Source of the DNA: Anaerolineae bacterium | Lineage (GTDB): Bacteria; Pseudomonadota; Alphaproteobacteria; DSM-16000; Inquilinaceae | Direction of reading: 5' to 3' | DNA length: 64,000 nt | Assembly (NCBI GenBank): GCA_028285185.1 | Contig: JANQQD010000113.1 | Span: forward strand, 16,020 to 80,019 | Part shown: piece after piece, positions 19,871 to 29,161 of the stretch | How the letters are laid out: every line of letters starts with the position of its first letter | Position numbering within the stretch: position 1 is the first letter of the stretch | Made by a program: the position numbers and the translations under genes | The notes under the pieces: model-generated | Database searches by the model: none | Seen by the model: only the letters and a program-made list of their open reading frames with translations | What the model was told of the DNA's origin: nothing

Positions 19871-19952
19871 TTAGGCGGCGGAGTTCGCGCAGCGTGACGC
19901 GATTGCGACACTCGCCAGCTGGACATGTCTGTATGACGAGGCGGATCTAGAA

Positions 19953-21791
19953 ATGTGTGGCATCGTTTCGGTCGCGCCGGCCTGCGCCCGCCCGCAGATT
20001 GAAGCAGCGGTCTCCTGTTTGGCGCACCGGGGTCCGGACGGTTCCGGGGTCTGGTCAAGTTCTGACGGGAGAGTGAGCCTCGGCCATTCCCGGCTCTCAG
20101 TGATCGACACCAGCTCCCTCGGCGCTCAGCCAATGAGAAGCCCCGATGGCAAAAATCTCATCTCCTTCAACGGCGAGATCTACAATTTCCGCGAACTCGG
20201 CGCCGAGTTGGACCAACTTGGTTTTCGTCGTCAAGGCGGCAGTGATACGGAAGTGCTGCTTGCAGCGTGGAACGCCTGGGGAAAGGCCTGTCTCGACCGC
20301 ATAGATGGTATGTTCGCGTTCGCGATTTATGATTCAGCAGAGAGGAAGCTCTTTTTCGCAAGAGATCGCGCGGGGGAGAAACCCCTTTTCTATCGCCATG
20401 ACGGAACTGGAGTTGCGCTGGCGTCTGAACTTAAGGCCTTGCTAGTTTTGCGATGCGAGGGCCAGGTAAGTATCAATGTTTCTGCGCTTGAGCACTACTT
20501 AGCGTGGGGATATGTCGCCGGCGCGGATTGTTTGATTGAAGGCTATTCAAAGCTTCCTCCGGGAGCCGTGGCCACGTACGAGATTGCGACAAATCGATTA
20601 TACGTCGAGCGATACTGGGCGCCACCACTTCCGTCGTCGACCAGTTCGACGGATGACAGGATCATCGAGGGGCTTGACGCTGTCCTGGAGGCTTCGGTTC
20701 GGCGTCAACTCGTCGCCGATGTGCCGGTAGGTGTGCTTTTGAGTGGGGGGCTGGACTCTAGTCTGGTGGCGGCTTATGCGGCTGAGGCCCGTCACGGCGA
20801 CCTGAGGACATTCACGGTCGCATTCCCAAACGCACCTAACCTTGACGAGAGTATGCATGCGGCACGTGTAGCCGCACATCTGGGTACCGATCACACCGAG
20901 ATTGCACTTCCTGAAGTCTCGAAGCAACTTTTCCGCAGGATCATTCGACAGGTTGATGAGCCGATCGCGGACCCCTCGTTGCTGCCAACGTCGGCTCTCG
21001 CGCAGGCTGTCCGTGAACACGTGACCGTTGCTATTGGTGGCGACGGCGGGGACGAACTGTTTGGGGGCTATCCGCGCTATACTCTGCTGGATCGCATGGA
21101 GGCGTGGCGGCGATGGCTGCCGGGGCTTATCCGGGGACCGGCACAAAGCGTGGCTGCATGGGCCCCCCAGGGCTTGCGTGGCTTCAACGCTGCGCGATCG
21201 GTGCTCGACCCGAGCGGCAGCATTGGACGATTCAACGTATTCTTCGGGGGTAGACTACGTCATTCACTCGCGCCAGGTCTGTTCCCGGCGCACGATTATG
21301 TTGAACTCGCCCGCGACGGACTGGCGCCGTCCGGCCTCAGCGCGGCGGAGCGCGCTGCGCGCGCGGACTTTGCGAGCTATCTGCCAGACGAGGTGCTCGT
21401 GAAAGTGGATAGGGCCAGCATGCTGCACTCATTGGAGGTTCGGGCGCCCCTGCTTGACCGGCAGGTGCTTGACTACGCATTCGGCGCGGTGCCATGGCGG
21501 CTCAAAGCTGAGGCGGGCGCGCGTAAGATCGCCCTTCGGCGACTTGCCGCGCGACGCCTGCCGTCGGACTTTGACGCCGTACGAAAACAAGGTTTCACGC
21601 CACCAATTGGGCGTTGGCTGAAGGGAGTGCTGCGTTCCGAAGTCGAAGATGCCATCGAGCATCTGAGCAATTCGGGATTTGACGGCAAGACACTCCGGCG
21701 TCTCGCGGATCATCCGGAGAAGCACGCCAACCGCCTCTTCGCACTCGTCGTCTTGTCGGGGTGGATGCAAACCTATCGAGTATATCTTTGA
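19953..21791 (+). CDS. asnB: Asparagine synthase (glutamine-hydrolysing)-type amidotransferase
   Basis: Two-domain ATP-dependent amidotransferase of 612 aa. The N-terminal class II glutaminase domain begins MCGIVSV, with the nucleophile Cys2 exposed after Met removal. It also has the SFNGEIYNFREL loop. The C-terminal synthetase domain carries the pyrophosphate loop VLLSGGLDSSLVAAYA. Members in polysaccharide loci are thought to amidate uronic acid or amino-acid substituents rather than make free asparagine. The position among glycosyltransferases supports that here, but the substrate is inference. It ends inside or beside the start of the next gene. Confidence 0.87.
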   Translation: MCGIVSVAPACARPQIEAAVSCLAHRGPDGSGVWSSSDGRVSLGHSRLSVIDTSSLGAQPMRSPDGKNLISFNGEIYNFRELGAELDQLGFRRQGGSDTEVLLAAWNAWGKACLDRIDGMFAFAIYDSAERKLFFARDRAGEKPLFYRHDGTGVALASELKALLVLRCEGQVSINVSALEHYLAWGYVAGADCLIEGYSKLPPGAVATYEIATNRLYVERYWAPPLPSSTSSTDDRIIEGLDAVLEASVRRQLVADVPVGVLLSGGLDSSLVAAYAAEARHGDLRTFTVAFPNAPNLDESMHAARVAAHLGTDHTEIALPEVSKQLFRRIIRQVDEPIADPSLLPTSALAQAVREHVTVAIGGDGGDELFGGYPRYTLLDRMEAWRRWLPGLIRGPAQSVAAWAPQGLRGFNAARSVLDPSGSIGRFNVFFGGRLRHSLAPGLFPAHDYVELARDGLAPSGLSAAERAARADFASYLPDEVLVKVDRASMLHSLEVRAPLLDRQVLDYAFGAVPWRLKAEAGARKIALRRLAARRLPSDFDAVRKQGFTPPIGRWLKGVLRSEVEDAIEHLSNSGFDGKTLRRLADHPEKHANRLFALVVLSGWMQTYRVYL

Positions 21792-22981
21792 CGGCTACCA
21801 CCGGGCGACCTGTAGTCGTCGCTTTTCAAAGGTTCGGACCCTACCACCGGGCGAGGCTGCGGTGCGCCGCATCTCGAATGCCCGTTGTTGGGCTGGAGCT
21901 AGGCACTCTCGATGACTACGCTTGGCGTCATGAGCCAGATCCGGCCGATCTCTCGATCATGACGGCGTTTCCGGGCGAAAACCCCGACCGAATTTCACCG
22001 CCGCGCTTAGGAAGACACTTGGATGCGGTGCTTTCGGACCTCAAGCCGTCGATCGTTGCTGTGCCGGGTTGGGGACAGCGATGCGCTCTTGCACTCTTTC
22101 GCAGCGCAAAGCGGGCGAGTTTGCCGACAGTCCTAATGTCGGATTCGACGCACCATGACGCCCCGCGGCGCATGCTAACAGAGGCACTTAAGTCGAGGAT
22201 CGTGCAAGGATTTGAAAGTGCGCTTGTTGCCGGTTCCCCTCACGTTGACTACTTGCGCTCACTCGGCTTTCCCCCAAAGCGGATATTCAAAGGCTTCGAT
22301 GTAGTCGACAATGCGCATTTCGATGCACGTCGGAAGACGGTGTCGTCATCCCAGAGCCCTGAGATTGGAAAGCGTCTGGAGTTCTTGACCGTAGCCCGGT
22401 TCCTAAAACGAAAGAACCTCGTATCGCTGATCGCTGCATTCGACCGTTTCGCGGCGACGTCGGAAGATACGGAATGGACTCTGCGGATCGTCGGAGACGG
22501 GCTGGAACGCGCTGTCATCGAAAAAGCTCGTGAAGATAGTCCGCATAGCGAGCGAATCCGGATCGATGGATTTGTTCAGTACGAGAGTTTGCCGGAGCAC
22601 TACGCCTCGGCCAGCTGTTTTGTGCTTCCCAGTCTCAGCGAACAATGGGGTCTCGTCGTCAACGAGGCCATGGCAGCCGGACTGCCCGTACTTGTCTCCA
22701 ATCGATGCGGCTGCGCAGAGGATCTCGTCGAGACCGGCGTGAACGGCTTTACCTTCGACCCGACCGACGTTGACGCGCTCGCTGGTCTCATGAAGCGCGT
22801 CGCAAATGGGAACATGGATCGAAAGGCGTACGGGCGTGCCAGTCAGCGCATTGTTGCAGACTGGGACCTCAACCGCTTTGCCGAAGGTCTCGACGCGGCC
22901 GTCTCTTCAGCGCTGACTGTCGGCGCGCGCGCCTTAGGCGTCTCGAACGCGGTTCTTGTCACGGCGCTGGGGTGGAAGTGA
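21761..22981 (+). CDS. GT4 family glycosyltransferase
   Basis: GT-B enzyme of about 400 aa. The N-terminal part has VVVAFQRFGPYHRARLR and VLMSDSTHHDAPRR; the donor half has FLTVARFLKRKNLVSLIAAF and SEQWGLVVNEAMAAGLPVLV. The start is uncertain. ATG 21761 overlaps asnB by 31 bases; the in-frame TTG at 21788 would form a TTGA overlap like that of the acetyltransferase gene at 24126 and may be the true start. A decayed relative lies upstream at about 19430. The stop overlaps the next gene as GTGA. Confidence 0.87.
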   Translation: MDANLSSISLTATTGRPVVVAFQRFGPYHRARLRCAASRMPVVGLELGTLDDYAWRHEPDPADLSIMTAFPGENPDRISPPRLGRHLDAVLSDLKPSIVAVPGWGQRCALALFRSAKRASLPTVLMSDSTHHDAPRRMLTEALKSRIVQGFESALVAGSPHVDYLRSLGFPPKRIFKGFDVVDNAHFDARRKTVSSSQSPEIGKRLEFLTVARFLKRKNLVSLIAAFDRFAATSEDTEWTLRIVGDGLERAVIEKAREDSPHSERIRIDGFVQYESLPEHYASASCFVLPSLSEQWGLVVNEAMAAGLPVLVSNRCGCAEDLVETGVNGFTFDPTDVDALAGLMKRVANGNMDRKAYGRASQRIVADWDLNRFAEGLDAAVSSALTVGARALGVSNAVLVTALGWK

Positions 22982-24129
22982 GGGTGGCGATCCTCGTTGG
23001 ACGCCTTTCCGAAGACTCCGGAGGGCTGGCCGCTTCCGTGCCAAGCATGACGCATGCTCTCGTCGCCGAGACGGCTGTCGAGCCGCATGTTGTTGGAGTC
23101 ACCGATCCGAAAAGGCCGCATGCAGCGTCAACGTGGGGTCCTCGCGTGTATGCGCATCGTGGCAGTGGCCCTAGTGGCTTCAATTGGGCCCGGTCTATGG
23201 CAGAAACTGTCGATGGGCTCGATCCGGATGTTCTCGACACGCAGGGGCTTTGGATGAACCTGTCTCGTGTCGCGCTCTCGCGACATCGTCGATGCGGCAC
23301 ACCCCTCGTTGTCACGCCACGTGGCATGCTGGACCCCTGGGCGATCCGTCGGAGCGCTTGGCGCAAGCGCTTGGTGGCAAAGTGGTTTGAAGACGATCAT
23401 CTAGCCTCAGCGAGGGCGTTGCGAGCGTTGAATGAAGATGAGGCGCAAGCAATCCGGCACTTCGGTGTTACGGCGCCGATCGCTGTTGTGCCAAACGGAA
23501 TCGTGCCTCCGCACCTGACACAAGTGACCGATGCAGGCGATCGCGCCCACATCCTCCAGTTCGTAGGGCGCCTCGACGAAAAGAAGGGGCTCGAACAGCT
23601 CTTGCATGCTTGGGCGCTTGCGCGACAGTCCCCGTCGGCAGCCGACTGGCGGTTGCAGGTCAATGGTTGGGGCGCCCGCGCGTTTGTCGCGCGCCTAGAA
23701 CGCCTAGCATCGGACCTCAGCCTAGGCGAGACCTTCTCCTTCGGCGGCCCCGTCTTTGGCTCGGAAAAAGATGCTGTCTTCCGGGCTGCTTCCGGTTTCG
23801 TTTTACCTTCCTTCAGCGAAGGTCTTCCCATGGCTGTGCTTGAGGCTTGGTCCTGGGGCACGCCGGCTCTCATCACGCGCGCCTGCAATATTCCCGAGGG
23901 GTACGCGGCCGGTGCGGCCCTGGAGATCTCCACGGAACCGCAAGCGCTCGCCCGTGGTATCTTGGGCTTCATCGAATGTGGCCCTGACGAACGTCGCGCC
24001 ATGTCGGATGCCGGCCGGTATCTGGTCGAAACACGGTTTGGTGCGCGCGAGGTCGCGCTCCGTCTCGAACGCCTCTACACTTGGGCGGTGGGCGGCGGCG
24101 ACCCACCTGAGGGGCTGATACTCGATTGA
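22978..24129 (+). CDS. GT4 family glycosyltransferase
   Basis: 383-residue GT-B transferase. The GTG at 22978 overlaps the preceding TGA and gives the N-terminus MRVAILVGRLSEDSGGLAAS, whose Gly-Gly loop fits an acceptor-binding site. VVTPRGMLDPWAIRRSAWRK is characteristic of GT4 enzymes in exopolysaccharide loci. The donor half shows ILQFVGRLDEKKGLEQLLHA and FSEGLPMAVLEAWSWGTPAL. It is followed immediately, in a TTGA overlap, by the acetyltransferase, so both are probably co-translated. Confidence 0.9.
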   Translation: MRVAILVGRLSEDSGGLAASVPSMTHALVAETAVEPHVVGVTDPKRPHAASTWGPRVYAHRGSGPSGFNWARSMAETVDGLDPDVLDTQGLWMNLSRVALSRHRRCGTPLVVTPRGMLDPWAIRRSAWRKRLVAKWFEDDHLASARALRALNEDEAQAIRHFGVTAPIAVVPNGIVPPHLTQVTDAGDRAHILQFVGRLDEKKGLEQLLHAWALARQSPSAADWRLQVNGWGARAFVARLERLASDLSLGETFSFGGPVFGSEKDAVFRAASGFVLPSFSEGLPMAVLEAWSWGTPALITRACNIPEGYAAGAALEISTEPQALARGILGFIECGPDERRAMSDAGRYLVETRFGAREVALRLERLYTWAVGGGDPPEGLILD

Positions 24130-24728
24130 CACAGCGTCCTGAGTTGCGCGCGGACCTCGGCGACTGCGGCGACCAATCCCAAGCCAAACCTGCGAGGACA
24201 CCTACCAAACCCGCGCCTGCGCCCAGCCTTGGGGACAAGTTGCGACGGGCCCTATGGGAATTCGCCTGGGCCATCCTATATCGCCCATCGCCGACGCTGG
24301 CCCATGGCTGGCGTCGCGGGGTGCTGCGCCTCTTCGGTGCCTCGGTCGGCGCAGGCGCGCATCCATATCCCTCGGCGCGGATCTGGGCGCCCTGGAATGT
24401 CGAAATGGCACCGCGCAGCTGCCTCGGCCCTCGAGCAATCTGCTATTCGGCAGCACGCATTGAGCTCGGTGAGGATTGCGTCGTCAGCCAAGGCGTGCAC
24501 CTCTGCGCGGCCAGCCACGATTTCCGAGACCCCGGATTCCCGCTGGTGACTGCGCCCATCGTCATCGGGGCAAGGGCCTGGGTTGCTGCTGAAGCGTTCA
24601 TCGGAGCTGGGGTCCAGGTGGCCGCCGATGCGGTGGTCGGCGCCCGTGCCGTCGTAACGAAGAATGTGGCATCCGGGCGTGTCGTGGCAGGCAATCCGGC
24701 ACGGGATGTCGGAACACGAGAGCGATGA
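24126..24728 (+). CDS. WcaF-like hexapeptide acetyltransferase
   Basis: Putative O-acetyltransferase of the left-handed beta-helix family, similar to the colanic-acid enzyme WcaF. After a polar N-terminal tail of about 40 residues comes LWEFAWAILYRPSPTLAHGW, then the repeat region with CLGPRAICYSAARIELGEDC, the catalytic-His region CAASHDFRDP and the terminal VVAGNPARDVG. TTG 24126 overlaps the previous stop. Length, 200 aa, matches the family. It likely acetylates a sugar on the repeat unit. Confidence 0.88.
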   Translation: MTQRPELRADLGDCGDQSQAKPARTPTKPAPAPSLGDKLRRALWEFAWAILYRPSPTLAHGWRRGVLRLFGASVGAGAHPYPSARIWAPWNVEMAPRSCLGPRAICYSAARIELGEDCVVSQGVHLCAASHDFRDPGFPLVTAPIVIGARAWVAAEAFIGAGVQVAADAVVGARAVVTKNVASGRVVAGNPARDVGTRER

Positions 24729-25360
24729 AAGGCCAGGCGTTCATTTCAGGTTGTCGTTATTCGCGCATTAGAAACCGCCACGTCTGTGCCTATCTCGTGC
24801 CAGCGCTGACGACTGAACTGCTGAGCCTAAGAGACGAGTTGCCGCCACCGGCTTTTCGAGTTCGTATGGGGCAATGGCAGTGTCGGGGCTGTGCTCGCAT
24901 GTCAAGGAGGATCGCTCACGGGCCTTGATTCAACGTCTGAAGAGATTGCTTAGGTGAAGAAGGCCTATTTCAATCTGTATCTAGAGGAAAGGGCTGCGGA
25001 TAAGAATCTTGTGGCGAAGTGCGGCCGCTTTAAGGTCGTGATCATTCTCTTGGTATTGAGCCAAGTCTAAGCACTGCGAGACTATGTGAGAACGTTGTTC
25101 GACTTCGTGAAGCCGGGAGGGGCGGCGATCGTCTCCAAGATCTACCATGGTATCTCAAGAACTTCGCGTTTGTACTTGAGTGGGTTTTACAGCCACTTCA
25201 AAGGGCTATGGGTCAATGGTCACAGCAAGTTCTGGTCCATGCCAACCGTGGCGATGATGCTGGCGGAGGCTGGCTCCAGATTTCCCGCTTTCGAATGCGC
25301 AGACGTCAGCCGCCTCTCCCCGTGTCTATGATTGCGATTGCCCGGGAGCAGATAACCTGA
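24725..25360 (+). pseudogene. Decayed class I SAM methyltransferase (UbiG-like)
   Basis: The ATG at 24725 overlaps the acetyltransferase stop (ATGA) and the first ~45 codons (HVCAYLVPALTTELL) are intact. The homology then moves to another frame near 24850, reading FEFVWGNGSVGAVLACQGG, a degraded SAM-binding loop. That frame is interrupted by TAG 24951 and TAA 25068 but carries on through FDFVKPGGAAIVSKIYHG and GLWVNGHSKFWSMPTVAMML. The last residues (SMIAIARE) are in a third frame, ending at 25360. Two frame changes and two stops make it non-functional. The 250 bases after it hold no gene I can name. Confidence 0.85.
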
Positions 25361-25608
25361 AACTCGACCTACTACTTCCCGAGATGGCTGTCAGACAGAA
25401 GGCTCCGACACATTGACTCGGCAGTGCTTTCTTCGGCTTTACAAGCGGTAGTACCCTCGGCGTCGCGCCCGAACGTCACACTCCGCCTACTCCAGAGAAC
25501 GTGCTTGGATTATCCCGGACTTCTGGCCGCCGACGGGCAAACAGAGGTTCGAATTCAAGCTGCCGCTCGTTTCTCGTTGTTTCTTCAACCCGTCAACGCA
25601 AATTGAAG

Positions 25609-26472
25609 ATGGCGGATAACGCAGTCTCGCTGCCAGTGACGGTGGCCATCCCCGTGAAGAACGAGGAGGCAAACCTCTCCCGCTGCCTCGATCGCCTCAG
25701 CCGGTTCGCGGATGTTGTCGTCATTGACAGCGGCTCGACCGACCGCACCTGTGACATCGCCCGCTCCTACGGAGTGCGGGTGGTCGATTTCCGCTGGAAC
25801 GGCAAGTTCCCGAAGAAACGCAACTGGTTCCTGATGAACGAGACAATTACCACGCCCTGGGTGCTGTTTCTCGATGCCGACGAGTACGCCGACGAAGCCT
25901 TCTGCGACGCCCTCGCGAAGGCCTGCCGCCGAGATGATGTCGACGGGTTCTGGCTACGCTACGACAATTACTTCCTGGGGCAACGGCTGCGCCACGGGCT
26001 CCAACAGCGCAAGCTAGCGCTGTTCCGGACCGGCCGCGCGCTTTATGAGCGGATCGACGAAGACCGCTGGAGCCAACTCGACATGGAAATCCACGAGCAC
26101 CCCATCGTCGAAGGCCCGGTAGGCGAGATCGGGGCCCGCATCGACCACCAAGATTACAAAGGCTTGGCGCATTTTATTGGCAAGCACCGCGACTATGCCG
26201 AATGGGAGGCCCACCGTTACATCCGGCTGACCCAAACCCCCGACGCCTGGGGCCACCTCACCAACCGCCAGCAGTTCAAGTACCGCAACATCATTCGGTT
26301 CTGGTATCCCTGGTTCTATTTCTTCTTCACTTACATCGCCAAGCGCGGGTTTTTGGATGGTGGCGCCGGCTTCCAATATGCCGCCTACAAAGCCTGGTAC
26401 TTCCAGACCATTCGCCTGCTGATCCAGGAATACGCGGCCAAGGCCGCCGCCTCACAAAAGAAAGAACGGTAA
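25609..26472 (+). CDS. GT2 glycosyltransferase (WaaE/KdtX-like)
   Basis: Inverting GT-A transferase of 287 aa resembling LPS-core beta-glucosyltransferases of the WaaE group. The N-terminus is [20 protein letters not shown], then [15 protein letters not shown] and the metal-binding [12 protein letters not shown]. The family block [12 protein letters not shown] is present, and a later [13 protein letters not shown] segment. A C-terminal hydrophobic stretch ([17 protein letters not shown]) may anchor it to the membrane. ATG 25609 is preferred; the frame is open further upstream but without homology. It precedes the UDP-xylose synthase gene by ten bases. Confidence 0.88.
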   Translation: MADNAVSLPVTVAIPVKNEEANLSRCLDRLSRFADVVVIDSGSTDRTCDIARSYGVRVVDFRWNGKFPKKRNWFLMNETITTPWVLFLDADEYADEAFCDALAKACRRDDVDGFWLRYDNYFLGQRLRHGLQQRKLALFRTGRALYERIDEDRWSQLDMEIHEHPIVEGPVGEIGARIDHQDYKGLAHFIGKHRDYAEWEAHRYIRLTQTPDAWGHLTNRQQFKYRNIIRFWYPWFYFFFTYIAKRGFLDGGAGFQYAAYKAWYFQTIRLLIQEYAAKAAASQKKER

Positions 26473-26482
26473 GAGCCCCGAC

Positions 26483-27454
26483 ATGGTACGCCTCTACGAC
26501 AGTCGAAAACGCATCCTCGTCACAGGAGGAGCTGGGTTTATCGGGTCGCATCTCATAGATCGGCTCCTTGCCCAGGGACACGAAGTCATCTGCGTCGACA
26601 ACTTCTTCACCGGGACCAAGCGCAACATCGAGCACCTTCATGCCCACCCCCGATTCGAGCTGATGCGTCACGACGTGACCTTCCCGCTCTACGTGGAGGT
26701 GGACGAGATCTATAACCTCGCCTGCCCCGCTTCACCGGTCCATTACCAGCACGACCCGGTGCAGACGACAAAGACCTCGGTTCATGGGGCCATCAACATG
26801 CTGGGGCTAGCCAAGCGGCTCCGCTGTAGGATTTTCCAGGCCTCCACCAGCGAGGTCTATGGCGACCCGTATGTCCATCCGCAGCCCGAGGAGTACTGGG
26901 GCAACGTGAACCCCATTGGCCCACGCTCCTGCTACGACGAGGGCAAACGCTGCGCCGAGACCTTGTTCTTCGATTACCACCGCCAGCACAATCTAGAGAT
27001 CAAGGTCGCACGCATCTTCAACACCTACGGTCCGCGCATGCACCATGCCGATGGTCGGGTAGTATCCAATTTCATCGTACAGTCCCTTGCCGGCAAGCCG
27101 ATTACGATATTCGGCGACGGTACTCAGACCCGGTCCTTCTGCTATGTCGACGATCTGGTAGACGGGTTTATTCGGCTGATGAAGTCGGAACCCGACGTGA
27201 CGGGCCCCATTAATCTAGGCAATCCAGGGGAATTCAGCATCCGGGAACTCGCGGAGAAGGTCATCGCCATGACCGGATCGAAGTCGGAACTCGTATTCTT
27301 GGATTTGCCGGCGGACGACCCGAAGCAACGGCAGCCCGATATCTCGCGAGCAACAAGGATACTTGGATGGGAACCCACGATCTCCCTCGACAAGGGTCTC
27401 AAACGGACCGTCGAGTATTTCGAGCAACGCTTGCCCGAGCTTGAACTAACCTGA
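26483..27454 (+). CDS. UDP-glucuronate decarboxylase (UDP-xylose synthase)
   Basis: Extended short-chain dehydrogenase converting UDP-glucuronate to UDP-xylose with bound NAD. The nucleotide motif is [17 protein letters not shown]. The catalytic region has [11 protein letters not shown] and the Tyr-xxx-Lys pair in [12 protein letters not shown]. The pattern [16 protein letters not shown] is diagnostic of the UXS group over dTDP-glucose dehydratases. Length, 323 aa, is normal. It is the last gene of the polysaccharide block; its UDP-xylose would serve one of the glycosyltransferases here. Confidence 0.93.
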   Translation: MVRLYDSRKRILVTGGAGFIGSHLIDRLLAQGHEVICVDNFFTGTKRNIEHLHAHPRFELMRHDVTFPLYVEVDEIYNLACPASPVHYQHDPVQTTKTSVHGAINMLGLAKRLRCRIFQASTSEVYGDPYVHPQPEEYWGNVNPIGPRSCYDEGKRCAETLFFDYHRQHNLEIKVARIFNTYGPRMHHADGRVVSNFIVQSLAGKPITIFGDGTQTRSFCYVDDLVDGFIRLMKSEPDVTGPINLGNPGEFSIRELAEKVIAMTGSKSELVFLDLPADDPKQRQPDISRATRILGWEPTISLDKGLKRTVEYFEQRLPELELT

Positions 27455-27537
27455 GCTACGATCGCGGGCGTACGGCACCTTGCTCTCGGAAATGACGGGC
27501 ATGAACTATGGACCTGCCTCCGTGCGCCACCGCAGCT

Positions 27538-28437
27538 CTATCCCCACACATTGAATTCCGCCTGCTCGAGATACCGCGCGAGCACGTTCACGCTCTTCCA
27601 GCCGCCGGCCCGCATAATGGCGACGGTATCATAACCAGCGCAGAGAAGATCCTGGGCGGCGCCCACCCGCATCGAATGGCCGCTGAATGCGCCCACTACG
27701 CTTGCGTCGTAGCCCGCCCTTGACGCGGCCGTCTTGATGATGCGCTTCACTGTTGTGACGCTGAGCGCGCGGTCGATGGCCTTGCCCTGGTAGATCGCGC
27801 AGAAGAGCGGCTCAATCCCGAGGCCACGGAACTCTAGCCATTCTTCCAGAAGTTTGGCCGACCGGCGCGAGGTGAAGGCGGTACGCCCATTACCGAACGG
27901 ATCGGCCTTGCTGCGCCGGATGAGCACACGCAGCGTCCCGTCGCTCCGCCAGACCACGTCCTCGGTGCGGAGCGCGACCAGTTCCGACCGCCGGGTCAGC
28001 AGGTCGTAGCCGAGCGAGAGCATCGCTCGGTTCCTCAGGCCCCAGGGCGTGTCGGGCTGCACCCCCAAGAACTTCTCCAGAAACTCGCGGGTCAGGCCCT
28101 TGGCCTGCTTCGGGCGACCCAGCTTGGCGCGGCGGACGCGGCGGAGACTGAGGTTGATGTCCTCGGCGTATGTAGGGTCGGGCAGGTCCAGCAGTCGGTG
28201 AATCTTGCGGATCGCGTAGAGCCGGCGGCGAACCGTCGAGGGCGAGTGAAGTGGCCCTTGAGTCTCGAGGAAGGCGCAGACAGTGGGTGTGTCGGCAGGG
28301 AAAGGATCAATCCCTTGGCCGTCGCACCACCGCACGAACACCTCGACATCGGCGCGATAGCTGCGCATCGTGGATGGCGCATAGGCGCCATCGAGGCGTT
28401 GGAGTTCGGAGTGCCAGTCAATTTGGGCGATGGTCAT
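27538..28437 (-). CDS. Tyrosine recombinase / integrase
   Basis: Site-specific recombinase of 299 aa. Residues 1-105 form the SAM-like core-binding domain (APSTMRSYRADVEVFVRWC). The catalytic domain shows the first Arg in LLTRRSELVAL, then HSMRVGAAQDL with His-xx-Arg, a GGW motif, and the nucleophilic Tyr in VLARYLEQAEF. All active-site residues seem present. It lies tail to tail with the polysaccharide locus and head to head with a small XRE regulator, an arrangement seen in phage and integrative-element control regions. No attachment site could be identified by eye. Confidence 0.9.
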   Translation of the reverse strand: MTIAQIDWHSELQRLDGAYAPSTMRSYRADVEVFVRWCDGQGIDPFPADTPTVCAFLETQGPLHSPSTVRRRLYAIRKIHRLLDLPDPTYAEDINLSLRRVRRAKLGRPKQAKGLTREFLEKFLGVQPDTPWGLRNRAMLSLGYDLLTRRSELVALRTEDVVWRSDGTLRVLIRRSKADPFGNGRTAFTSRRSAKLLEEWLEFRGLGIEPLFCAIYQGKAIDRALSVTTVKRIIKTAASRAGYDASVVGAFSGHSMRVGAAQDLLCAGYDTVAIMRAGGWKSVNVLARYLEQAEFNVWG

Positions 28438-28451
28438 AGATGTGCGCCATA

Positions 28452-28473
28452 TTATCGTTCATATGAACGATAA
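28452..28473. promoter_or_regulatory. Perfect 22-bp palindromic operator candidate
   Basis: The half-site TTATCGTTCAT is followed directly by its exact reverse complement. It is centred between the divergent integrase (start 28437) and XRE regulator (start 28495), 14 bases from the integrase start. A perfect palindrome of this length in such a position is the expected binding site of the adjacent HTH protein, regulating both genes. Confidence 0.7.
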
Positions 28474-28494
28474 GTGCTCACCTGGATCTCGTCA

Positions 28495-28749
28495 ATGTTG
28501 ACGGGAGGCCAGATACGGGCTGCACGCGCATCATTGGGTTGGTCGATTGCAGACTTGGCGCTCAAGAGCGGCGTAAGCATCAGTACGATCAGGCGTGCAG
28601 AAGATGAGATTGGCGTGCCGAGTACGACGGCGCCGAATCTCACAGCTCTTAAGAACGCCCTTCAGGAGGCCGGCATCGAGTTCATCGGAACGCCCGAGGA
28701 TGCGCCCGGGATCCGCATTCACCGCAGGCAGGACGCCCCGCCATCTTGA
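28495..28749 (+). CDS. Small XRE-family HTH regulator
   Basis: 84-residue protein starting at ATG 28495 (GTG 28474 would add seven residues inside or beside the palindrome). Residues 5-50 form a helix-turn-helix: GQIRAARASLGWSIADLALK, then SGVSISTIRRAE as the recognition helix. The C-terminal GIEFIGTPEDAPGIRIH is the tail common in this family of element-borne regulators. It probably represses itself and the divergent integrase through the palindrome at 28452-28473. Confidence 0.83.
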   Translation: MLTGGQIRAARASLGWSIADLALKSGVSISTIRRAEDEIGVPSTTAPNLTALKNALQEAGIEFIGTPEDAPGIRIHRRQDAPPS

Positions 28750-29161
28750 ATGGATCCGCCCGCGCGGCAGCGCCGGCTCAAGCAGCCTGTTCGAGGGCGT
28801 AAGCGCACGAAGTACAGCAAGTCGCGACGGTGGCCTTTGGATCGCAGGCGCCGGGCGCGAAGCATCGCCCATACTGCAAGCTCGACCGCGTCGCCGCCCT
28901 CCATGCGGACCAGACCGGGGTGCTCCGCAGGATCGCAGAGGAAAGGCAAAGAGCTTCTGTGCGAGGGAGGTCCTGGCGGCCCGCAAGAATTGGGTGCCAC
29001 GATCGGTATCCGCCTTGAGTGACGTGGCAACGGGACCCTTTTGGGTCGATTTCGACCGCCGCGAGACGCTGAAGTTCTAAGGCTCGAAGGTCACGCGGAC
29101 GGTGGGTTGCGGCTATCCTTTGAGCTTTCACTATCTACTACCGCATTGATAGATTATTATC
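28750..29161. other. Gene-free stretch
   Basis: About 410 bases. Open frames exist on both strands but share no recognised motif and conflict with one another. An AT-rich stretch immediately before 29162 could hold the promoter of the next gene. Confidence 0.4.

Noticed and set aside
25361..25608. Short frame (FEFKLPLVSRCFFNP) resembling a protein end
   Set aside because: Too short and unassigned; may be further debris but cannot be supported.
28750..29131. Possible coding sequence on either strand after the XRE gene
   Set aside because: Several overlapping frames but none with motifs or a ribosome site.
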